14,003 nucleotides of DNA from Desulfobacterales bacterium (GTDB lineage: Bacteria > Desulfobacterota > Desulfobacteria > Desulfobacterales > UBA5852), in the NCBI GenBank assembly GCA_030066455.1, contig JASJBQ010000080.1, forward strand, positions 1 through 14,003. The letters run 5' to 3'. The notes below the pieces were generated by a model. The model was given only the letters and a program-made list of their open reading frames with translations, was not told the origin of the DNA and searched no databases. Numbering within the stretch: position 1 is the first letter of the stretch; the number at the start of each line of letters is the position of its first letter. Shown piece by piece: positions 5,643-12,218 of this stretch. The position numbers and the translations under genes are program-made.

Positions 5643-6800
5643 TTAGTTGGTGGCGTAACGGGCCTGCATGCTCTCCAGCCAGCGCAAACGTCTCTCCTGG
5701 TCGGCGATCTGCGCCCTGTCCAGAATTTCGAGTTCAACCCACTTGGTATTCCACGCCCGCTGTTTGTGAATCCGAATCAAGCCATTGTACCTCAGGCCGT
5801 AGAAGGCTTCCTCGATGGACAGCTCCGGGAACCGCGGATCGACCGGGACATTAAATTTCCCCAGACCCGCGGTGAGGGCCTCGTGGGGCACCCTGTCCTC
5901 TCCCCGGGCACACTCCCGAAGCATCTCGATGGACCGTAGGGTAATATGGTCGCCGACCCCCTCGATCTCTTCCATCGCGGCATAGGTGGCAGGGTCCAGG
6001 ACCGATCGCAGCACGCCCGGGTCGAGCTCGAATTGAATCCGGATGGGGCCGATCAGGTAATCGTCGCCGATCGCCCGTCGACGCAGGTCGCGGGACAATG
6101 CCGGGTTGAATCGCCAGGCAAGCAGCGTCTGGTCGTAGTCGTACCCCATGTCTTCGACGACCTCCTTGGCGACGCCGATCTGCGTTATCGCGCGCGACCG
6201 TCCGATGTCGACGTCGAGAAGCCCGGTTTTGTAGGCGGATGTGAAACGTTCCAGGGTGGTGGCATCGGTGGGCATCGGCCCGCCGCCATGCCAGGGAACG
6301 GCAAAACCCACCGCGACCAGAATCGCGAGGGCCACAAGCAGCACCTGAAAGACACGCATGCGCCCCGGCCCGCGCTTAAGGACTTTGGCGCGCTCGGCCT
6401 TGCCCGTTGCCCCCCCCTTGGCCCGAGGACGCAGCGCGTCTCCCGGTGGGGGGGAGACTTGTCTTCCGGAGCCCGTTTCCGATCCATCGGAGTTGGACTT
6501 CGTTTCACGGTCACCCGTTTGCCCGGTGGCAGCCGGCGGCGGATCAGGGGGATCCGTCAGGATGACATCCTGGGGCACCACCCGGCAGGCGGCACCGGCC
6601 TTGCGCAAGAGGTTCTTGAACCGGTGCGCCTCCGGCAGTTCGACGCCTTTTTTGATGACGAACCTGCGACCGGAGAACAGCCGCCGGGAATCTTCCCGGC
6701 CGACCTTGAAAATTTCGCTGATGAGCGCTCTGACCCGCGCGGGGTCAGCTCCCTCGACGTAGCGTCCCTCGAAAACGATGTCGTATTTGGGATTCGGCAT
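5643..6800 (-). CDS. Single-pass membrane protein with N-terminal L7/L12-like domain, unknown function
   Basis: A 385-residue protein in four parts. Residues 5-75 (YDIVFEG...FKV..E...LFSGRRFVIKKG...LLRKAGAACRVVP) form a small alpha/beta domain of the kind seen at the N-terminus of many proteobacterial membrane proteins and resembling the ribosomal L7/L12 C-terminal fold. Residues 78-148 are a Pro/Gly/charged linker, and 149-168 a single membrane helix (VFQVLLVALAILVAVGFAVP). Residues 172-385 are a domain I do not recognise. With the basic RGPGRMR before the helix, the C-terminal domain is expected outside the cytoplasm. The start at 6800 has AGGTGA 4 nt upstream. It stands alone and converges on the cNMP-fold gene. 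Confidence 0.82.
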   Translation of the reverse strand: MPNPKYDIVFEGRYVEGADPARVRALISEIFKVGREDSRRLFSGRRFVIKKGVELPEAHRFKNLLRKAGAACRVVPQDVILTDPPDPPPAATGQTGDRETKSNSDGSETGSGRQVSPPPGDALRPRAKGGATGKAERAKVLKRGPGRMRVFQVLLVALAILVAVGFAVPWHGGGPMPTDATTLERFTSAYKTGLLDVDIGRSRAITQIGVAKEVVEDMGYDYDQTLLAWRFNPALSRDLRRRAIGDDYLIGPIRIQFELDPGVLRSVLDPATYAAMEEIEGVGDHITLRSIEMLRECARGEDRVPHEALTAGLGKFNVPVDPRFPELSIEEAFYGLRYNGLIRIHKQRAWNTKWVELEILDRAQIADQERRLRWLESMQARYATN

Positions 6801-7197
6801 GGGTCACCTGCCTGCTGGCCAATAAAATAAACGATTATCCCTATTCGTTTGCACGATTAGATACAGCCGCCCTCCTGCGCCGGCATTGCCCGTCTACCCG
6901 GTTTCGTCAACTAATCTGTTGATATTAATATTATTTACTTCAAACACGCCGCCAAAGTGTACCTGGCGGTGACCGTCGAATCCACGTCGTGTCCGTATTA
7001 GGGCTGCAAGATGTTTACCAGGCTGAACGACCCTCGGGGGTTTGCATTATACCGGAAGCCCCTCGGGACCGGCTGCGGAGGCCCCCGCCGTCAATACGAT
7101 GGAGAGGGCCCGGCAGGGCCTTTACGCAGGTGTCCCGGGATGAAAATCGGGTGACGGACGGAGGGGAGGGCGTTGCCGCCATTCAGGGAGGGGGCGG
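6801..7197. other. Intergenic stretch, no gene supported
   Basis: Lies between two minus-strand transcription units. It contains an AT-rich segment (about 6918-6945) flanked by a TCAAC/GTTGA inverted repeat (6906-6921). On the minus strand there is a TATAAT hexamer (7051-7046), but no matching -35 at standard spacing. No RNA gene or terminator with a T-run was found; short frames here have no ribosome sites and no family resemblance. Confidence 0.55.
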
Positions 7198-8244
7198 TCA
7201 GTCCCAGGAAAACAGATAGGCCCCGGCCAAAAGAAAAAGGAGCGTCATCCCGGCCAGGATACCGATCTCCGGCAGCACGCCAGTCAAGGTGGCCCCGTCG
7301 TTGGCGATCTTGCGCACGCCCTGAAGCAGTTGGGTCAGTGGGAAACCCTGGGCCACCTGGCGCACCCATTCGGGGGCGCCTTCCAATGAGAACCACACCT
7401 CGGAGAGGAACATCATGGGCCAGGAGATGAAATTGAGAATCCCGGTGGTGAACTCTTCGCTCACCCCCCGGGCGGCCAGCACGAGGCCCAGGGCGGCCAG
7501 GCTCAGGCTGCCAACGAAAAACATCAGGAAGATGTCCACCAGCGAGCCGGCCACGTTGAACTTGAAAATCAGATCACATCCGAACCAGACCACCGCCAGG
7601 GTGAACATGAGCAGGAAAAGCCTCGAGAGCATCTGGGCCGTCAGGTATTCGAACGCCGTCAGCGGGGTGGCCTTGAGCCGCCGCAGGGTGCCGTTCTTGC
7701 GGTAGCGCACCACCACGTAGCCCACGCCCCACAGGGCGCTGAACATCATGTTCATGGCCAGGATGCCCGGGAAGAGCCAGTCGATATAGCGGATGGGGTT
7801 ACTTGCCACACGGCCCTTGAGAACCGAGCGCAGGGCTTCCGGTGGCAGCTGGCCGGCCTGGAAGATCTTCTCCACCAGATAACCCTTGGGGGAACCGTCG
7901 CTGATCCAGTAGTGGTGCGGGGGCGGACCGGACTGGATGACAAAATCGATTTTATGGTGCCGCAGCTTGGCCAAGGCCTCTTCCCGTGAAGCAAACCCGA
8001 CGTAATGCAGATAACGGGTGTCGCGCAGGCCTTTGGGAATATCGACGGCAGAAGCCTCCAGGGTGCCGGCCGGCGCCGGAAAGACCCCGACCTTGTATTC
8101 GGCGATCTCGCGCCCCCCGAAGAGGATGCCGAAGCCGGCCACGAGTAAAAACGGAAACAGGAAATTCCAGCCAAAGGAGGCCTTGTCCCTGAAAAATTCG
8201 TAATTGCGGGCCTTGAACATGACCCAGATGCGTTTGATGGGCAT
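7198..8244 (-). CDS. ABC-2 type exporter permease
   Basis: A 348-residue integral membrane protein of the ABC-2 family. It has one N-terminal membrane helix (about 24-43), a long extracytoplasmic segment (45-155), then five more helices (about 156-178, 204-222, 233-258, 265-285, 325-345). The loop YRKNGTLRRLKATPLTAFEYL (181-201) is the typical ABC-2 cytoplasmic coupling motif, and the FPLTQLLQG and SEVWFSLEGAPEWV segments are also characteristic. Its ATG follows the ATPase stop by a single nucleotide, so the two are translationally coupled and form one transporter, presumably an exporter. The substrate is unknown; drugs, lipids or polysaccharide components are all possible for this family. 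Confidence 0.9.
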   Translation of the reverse strand: MPIKRIWVMFKARNYEFFRDKASFGWNFLFPFLLVAGFGILFGGREIAEYKVGVFPAPAGTLEASAVDIPKGLRDTRYLHYVGFASREEALAKLRHHKIDFVIQSGPPPHHYWISDGSPKGYLVEKIFQAGQLPPEALRSVLKGRVASNPIRYIDWLFPGILAMNMMFSALWGVGYVVVRYRKNGTLRRLKATPLTAFEYLTAQMLSRLFLLMFTLAVVWFGCDLIFKFNVAGSLVDIFLMFFVGSLSLAALGLVLAARGVSEEFTTGILNFISWPMMFLSEVWFSLEGAPEWVRQVAQGFPLTQLLQGVRKIANDGATLTGVLPEIGILAGMTLLFLLAGAYLFSWD

Positions 8245-8245
8245 T

Positions 8246-9130
8246 TCAGTCTCTCAGCTGCCGGCCGGTCAGGTTAAGGAAGACGTGCTCCAGATTGGGC
8301 GATTGGACCACCATCTCCGTCAGATCGACCTGGTGGGCCATCAGCTCGCGCAGGCAGTCGTCGATGTTGGCGGCCTGGATGCGGACCACCTCCCCTTCGG
8401 CCTGCAGGGGCAGGGAGAGTTTTTCCACCGCCTCCGCCACGCTGCGGCGCGGCAGCACCACGGACGCCCCCTCGCAATGGGTGCGGATCAATTCTTCCGG
8501 CGTTCCCTGGGCGATGATGCGGCCGTGATCCATGATAGCCACCGTATCGCAGAGTTGCTGGGCCTCTTCCATGTAGTGGGTGGTCAGGATGATGGTTTTA
8601 CCGGCGGCCTTGACCGTGTTGACGATATGCCAGAGGTTGTGGCGGGCCTGGGGGTCGAGCCCGGTGGACGGCTCGTCCAGGAACAGCAATTGGGGCCTGT
8701 TGACCAGCGCCAATGCCAGCAGAAACCGCTGGCGCTGGCCGCCGGAAATATTCTCGTGCCGTTGATGCCGGAACTCCCCGAGCTGGCACTCTTCCACCAG
8801 GCGCTCCAGGTCCTCGGGGGCCTGGTAAAGGGACTGAAAAACCCTGAGAGTTTCCTCCACCGTCAGCATGCCCAGCAGTGCGGTGTGCTGGAACTGAATG
8901 CCGATGTCGTTTTTAAAGCGCTGGTCTCGCGGCCGTCCTCTGTAGAGGATCTCACCGGACGTCGGTAGAATAATATCTTCGATCACCTCGAGGGTTGTGG
9001 TCTTGCCGGCCCCGTTCGGCCCGAGCAGACCGAAGCAGACCCCGGCCGGGATGGTGAAGCTGACATCGTCCACCGCCGCGAGATCGGCATATGTCTTCCT
9101 GAGGTGGCGAACCTCCAGGATTGGCGTCAT
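8246..9130 (-). CDS. ABC exporter ATP-binding protein
   Basis: A 294-residue ATPase of the CcmA/DrrA-like ABC-2 class. Walker A is GPNGAGKTTT (37-46), the Q-loop near IQFQHT (78-83), the signature SGGQRQR (129-135), Walker B LLFLDEP (148-154) with STGLDP, and the H-loop TTHYMEEA (183-190). The C-terminal 70 residues form the extension common to exporter ATPases and end VFLNLTGRQLRD. The open frame reaches up to 9196, but the added 22 residues (MPAMTARCTRARLQ...) are atypical; MTPILEVRHL at 9130 starts the conserved domain and is preceded by GGGG. The longer start cannot be excluded. It sits 1 nt before the permease. The divergent sfsA gene starts about 160 bp away. Confidence 0.93.
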   Translation of the reverse strand: MTPILEVRHLRKTYADLAAVDDVSFTIPAGVCFGLLGPNGAGKTTTLEVIEDIILPTSGEILYRGRPRDQRFKNDIGIQFQHTALLGMLTVEETLRVFQSLYQAPEDLERLVEECQLGEFRHQRHENISGGQRQRFLLALALVNRPQLLFLDEPSTGLDPQARHNLWHIVNTVKAAGKTIILTTHYMEEAQQLCDTVAIMDHGRIIAQGTPEELIRTHCEGASVVLPRRSVAEAVEKLSLPLQAEGEVVRIQAANIDDCLRELMAHQVDLTEMVVQSPNLEHVFLNLTGRQLRD

Positions 9131-9293
9131 GGCCCCATCGCCCCCTTCCTGCCGCTGCAGTCGCGCCCGTGTGCATCGGGCGGTCATGGCCGGCAATCTG
9201 TATCATTTTATCCGGTTTGACAACCCCGGTGGCCTGCGCTGCAGGTCCGGCGTGCTTGACATCCGAAGCCCCCACGCTTAACACAGGGGCTCA

Positions 9294-10034
9294 ATGAACG
9301 CGACACCCATCCGCACGGACACCACCGGACAGGACGGCTTGAGCTGGCCGCCTCTTGTCGCCGGCACCCTCGTGAAGCGCTATAAACGGTTTTTGGCCGA
9401 CGTTACGCTGGACGACGGCCGCACGGTTACAGCCCATTGCCCCAACACCGGCAGCATGCAAGCCTGCAGTGAGCCGGGCCGGCGCGTCTACCTATCGGCG
9501 CATGACAACCCCAAGCGTAAATACCGCTACACCTGGGAGCTGATCGTCATGCCGGATTCGCTGGTGGGCGTCAACACCCTGATCCCGAATCGCCTGGTCA
9601 AACACGCTGTCTCCCGCAACGCCATCCCCGAACTGCGCGGCTACGAGGTGGTGCGCAGCGAAGTGCGCCTGGGAACCAATACCCGGGTGGACCTGATGCT
9701 CTCCGGGCCGGAGGAGGCCCGCTGCTATGTCGAAATCAAGAATTGCACACTGGTCAGGGACCAAACCGCCCTTTTCCCGGACGCCGTGACCGCCCGCGGG
9801 CTCAAGCACCTGCAGGAACTCGCCCGCCACGTCGGCCCCCAATCCCGCAGCGTCATCTTCATCTTCGTCCAACGCATGGACGCCGAAGGTTTCCAGCCGG
9901 CCGACGCCATCGACCCGGCGTACGGACGCGGACTGCGCCGCGCCGTGGCCGCCGGGGTCGAGCTCATGGCTTACGACGTGCGCATCGATACGCGGAGGAT
10001 ACGGCTGAACCGTGCGTTGCCCTGCCGGCTGTGA
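9294..10034 (+). CDS. sfsA: SfsA family protein (sugar fermentation stimulation protein homologue)
   Basis: A 246-residue protein, the usual length for SfsA (about 230-250). Conserved blocks are HCPNTGSM (48-55), KYRYTWEL (76-83), VGVNTLIPNRLV (91-102), RVDLML (131-136), YVEIKN (145-150) and FPDAVTARGLKHL (161-173). The D133 and E147-x-K149 pattern fits the PD-(D/E)XK nuclease-like fold reported for the family. The family was named for stimulating maltose use in E. coli and for binding nucleic acid; its exact activity remains unclear. The start at 9294 has AGGGG 5 nt upstream. It is divergent from the ABC operon and co-oriented with the sigma-54 activator 138 bp downstream, from which it seems transcriptionally separate. 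Confidence 0.95.
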   Translation: MNATPIRTDTTGQDGLSWPPLVAGTLVKRYKRFLADVTLDDGRTVTAHCPNTGSMQACSEPGRRVYLSAHDNPKRKYRYTWELIVMPDSLVGVNTLIPNRLVKHAVSRNAIPELRGYEVVRSEVRLGTNTRVDLMLSGPEEARCYVEIKNCTLVRDQTALFPDAVTARGLKHLQELARHVGPQSRSVIFIFVQRMDAEGFQPADAIDPAYGRGLRRAVAAGVELMAYDVRIDTRRIRLNRALPCRL

Positions 10035-10100
10035 CCGGCCGGCGATACGCCCCGGAAGAAACCCGGCACTGTAACTTGTTGATCTGATTTTGGTTCTCGT

Positions 10101-10126
10101 TTGACTTTGCATCTAGGATGCGCTAA
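10101..10126 (+). promoter_or_regulatory. Weak promoter-like site with a small palindrome ahead of the sigma-54 activator
   Basis: TTGACT (10101-10106) lies just before the palindrome GCATC-TAG-GATGC (10109-10121). The -10 match at the right spacing (TAACCC) is poor. The palindrome could be an operator. Offered only as the best candidate in the 138-bp gap. Confidence 0.25.
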
Positions 10127-10172
10127 CCCTATCCGCAATTCGTGACCCTCGCGCACTGGACCGAAAAAGCCC

Positions 10173-11531
10173 ATGGCAGCCATCGACCTGAACCAGATTC
10201 TGGCCCCCAAGGAGAACCTGGCCCGCATCCTCGACAACCTCAAGGAGGGGGTGATCGCCCACGATCTGCAGCGGCGCATCTTCTTTTTCAACCGCCAGGC
10301 CGAGATGATCACCGGCTACAAGCGGGAAGAGATTCTGGGCCGCGACTGCCACGAGGCCTTCGGGATCCCCTTCTGCGGCGAGCGCTGCTCGTTCTGCGAC
10401 AACAGCCCCCCGGCGCCCGGCGCCCCCGACGTGAAGGAATACACCCTCAACATCACCACCAAAACCTGTGAGTCACGCCGCCTGGAAATGACCGTGACGC
10501 TCATGCGGAATCGCAAGGGGGATTTCGTGGGCGTGCTGGCGTCTTTCAAAGATATCACCGACGAGCTGCGCCTCATGATGCAGACCGGCAACCTGACGCG
10601 CTTCTCCAATATCGTCGGCCGCGACGCCAAGATGCTGCAGGTCTTTCAGCAGATCAGCGACGTGGCCGCCTACGACTACCCGGTGCACATCTTCGGCGAC
10701 ACCGGCACCGGCAAGGAGCTCGTGGCCACGGCCATCCACAACGAGAGCCACCGGGCCGGCACCCCGTTCGTTCCCATCAACTGCGGGGCCCTGCCCGAGG
10801 GCCTGATCGAAAGCGAACTCTTCGGTCACGTCAAGGGGGCCTTCTCCGGCGCCATCCGCGACAAGAAAGGCCGCTTCGAGCTGGCCGACGGCGGCACGAT
10901 TTTTCTGGACGAAGTCGCCGAGCTGTCCAAAAACATGCAAGTCAAACTGCTGCGTTTTCTTCAGGAGGGCGAATTTGAAAGGGTGGGGGGCGAGAAGACG
11001 CTGACGGTCAGCGTCAAGGTGATCAGCGCCACCAACAAGGATCTCAAGGAAGAAGTCCGTCGCGGCCGCTTCCGCGAAGACCTCTACTACCGCCTGAGTG
11101 TGATTCCGATCTTCATCCCGCCGCTGCGCGAACGCAAGACCGACATTCCCCTGCTGGCCAATCACTTCATGCAGGAAGCGGCCATGAAGCACGGCCAGAG
11201 CCCGTTCCGTATCGCCAAGGAAGCCCTGGCCCTGCTGATGGATTACTCCTGGCCCGGAAACGTGCGGGAGCTGCAGAATGCCATCCAGTTCGCCTTTGTC
11301 AAGTCCAATGGCCGGCTGCTGGCCGTGGACGACCTCCCTATGGAAATCAAGGGTCAGCTCGAGAATCTTCCGCGCAAGGGGCCGGTACGCAAGCTCGAAG
11401 TCCGAACGGTGAAGGCTGCGCTGAAGAAAGCCGGCGGAAACAAATCCCGTGCCGCCCGCCTCCTGGGTGTCGGTCGGGCAACGCTCTACCGTTTCCTGAA
11501 TGCCCACCCCGAGGCCCTGCCGGCGGATTGA
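10173..11531 (+). CDS. PAS-containing sigma-54-dependent transcriptional activator
   Basis: A 452-residue bacterial enhancer-binding protein. Residues 12-130 form a PAS domain (LKEGVIAHDLQRRIFFFN...ITGYKREEILGRDC). The AAA+ domain (145-370) has Walker A GDTGTGKE (175-182), Walker B GGTIFLDE (240-247), the sigma-54 contact loop as GAFSGA (222-227) and the WPGNVREL box (360-367). A Fis-type helix-turn-helix closes the protein (407-445, NKSRAARLLGVGRATLYR). There is no receiver domain, so regulation is through the PAS domain, which carries four close cysteines (C59, C68, C72, C75) suited to a metal or redox centre. GAFSGA differs from the consensus GAFTGA by a conservative Ser for Thr. The start at 10173 has only a weak ribosome site. 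Targets are unknown; no clear -24/-12 promoter was seen in the window. Confidence 0.94.
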   Translation: MAAIDLNQILAPKENLARILDNLKEGVIAHDLQRRIFFFNRQAEMITGYKREEILGRDCHEAFGIPFCGERCSFCDNSPPAPGAPDVKEYTLNITTKTCESRRLEMTVTLMRNRKGDFVGVLASFKDITDELRLMMQTGNLTRFSNIVGRDAKMLQVFQQISDVAAYDYPVHIFGDTGTGKELVATAIHNESHRAGTPFVPINCGALPEGLIESELFGHVKGAFSGAIRDKKGRFELADGGTIFLDEVAELSKNMQVKLLRFLQEGEFERVGGEKTLTVSVKVISATNKDLKEEVRRGRFREDLYYRLSVIPIFIPPLRERKTDIPLLANHFMQEAAMKHGQSPFRIAKEALALLMDYSWPGNVRELQNAIQFAFVKSNGRLLAVDDLPMEIKGQLENLPRKGPVRKLEVRTVKAALKKAGGNKSRAARLLGVGRATLYRFLNAHPEALPAD

Positions 11532-11708
11532 CCATGGAGACCGCCGGGTCTCCCCCTGGGAACCCATCTTTCGGCCCCCGACGAGCGCTCTCGCGCTGGG
11601 AAATGCCGATATCGCGCCGGGCATCGCTTCATGACGACGGCTGTGCCGCTGTTATGAAAAACGGGGCTGGACATGGAGGGATTCGGAATCTCTCATTCCG
11701 GTCGGGCA

Positions 11709-12062
11709 CTAATTCGCCACCCCCAGCTCTTTCTTAAGCCAAGCCTTGATGTCATCGTCCAGGGCGTAGACGCCTTTGAGTTCGCACACATCCCGCTCGA
11801 ACTGCTCCGGCAGTTCAAACTGGGCCAGTTCGACGGCCTCGTCCGAATTGCGCCGGATCAGATAGATGTAATAGGGTTTGCTCCAGCAGTTGACCACGAA
11901 GTAAGTGGTGTAGTCGGATTTGGAGGCGATCACATAGCCGTCCCCACGGGCCCAGTTGTTGCCCCACTCCAGATAGAGCCGGACCGCCTCCTCGGGGGTC
12001 ATGTTCCAGTCGATGACGTCGATCACGTCGTGGTTGCTGCGCAGTTCCTCCAAAGTCATCAT
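11709..12062 (-). CDS. Small conserved protein resembling the DVU0772 family, downstream of cooS
   Basis: A 117-residue cytoplasmic protein of unknown function. Its opening (MMTLEELRSNHDVIDVIDWNMTPEEAV, then LYLEWGNNW) and the block TTYFVVNCWSKPYYIYLIRRNS resemble a small family of sulfate-reducer proteins that I recall as DVU0772-like; this is from memory, not a search. It has no signal peptide or membrane segment. The C-terminal half is acidic and helical, ending AWLKKELGVAN. The start at 12062 has AGGTGA 5 nt upstream, with a second ATG directly after it. It follows cooS on the same strand by about 157 bp, but a strong terminator lies between, so it is probably transcribed from its own promoter. 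Confidence 0.8.
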   Translation of the reverse strand: MMTLEELRSNHDVIDVIDWNMTPEEAVRLYLEWGNNWARGDGYVIASKSDYTTYFVVNCWSKPYYIYLIRRNSDEAVELAQFELPEQFERDVCELKGVYALDDDIKAWLKKELGVAN

Positions 12063-12154
12063 GGTTTCACCTGTTCGTCTGGGGTTTGAAAAAACAGTTT
12101 TGTAATCAATATGAACCTTATTCCGTGAAAATCAATCGGTGCCAAACACGGCCA

Positions 12155-12190
12155 TAAAAAAAGGCGGAGCGCTCGAAAGCGGCTCCGCCT
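12155..12190 (-). terminator. Rho-independent terminator of cooS
   Basis: On the minus strand AGGCGGAGC (12190-12182) and GCTCCGCCT (12170-12162) form a perfect 9-bp GC-rich stem with an 11-nt loop, followed at once by a run of seven T (12162-12156). It sits about 29 nt after the cooS stop codon. Confidence 0.95.
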
Positions 12191-12218
12191 GATTGTGTTC
12201 GACGATGAGTAACGCGGG

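Noticed and set aside
5946..6830. A 294-codon plus-strand open frame opposite the membrane protein gene
   Set aside because: No ribosome site or family features, while the minus strand has a coherent domain-linker-membrane helix layout and a ribosome site.
7105..7122. Hairpin GGCCC-GGCA-GGGCC as terminator for the ABC operon
   Set aside because: No T-run follows on the minus strand and the stem is short, so it cannot be supported as a terminator.
9256..9284. TTGACA - 17 nt - TAACAC promoter for sfsA
   Set aside because: The -10 match is only 3 of 6, and transcription would start within a few bases of the ATG, removing the evident ribosome site from the mRNA.
10473..11624. A 383-codon minus-strand open frame opposite the sigma-54 activator
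   Set aside because: It lies antisense to an unmistakable AAA+/Fis protein; long opposite frames are common in GC-rich genes. Its translation has no recognisable motifs.
12130..12160. Sigma-54 promoter (TTGGCACCGATTGATTT on the minus strand) ahead of the 117-aa gene
   Set aside because: The TGGCAC half is present, but the -12 TTGC half is not at the required spacing.
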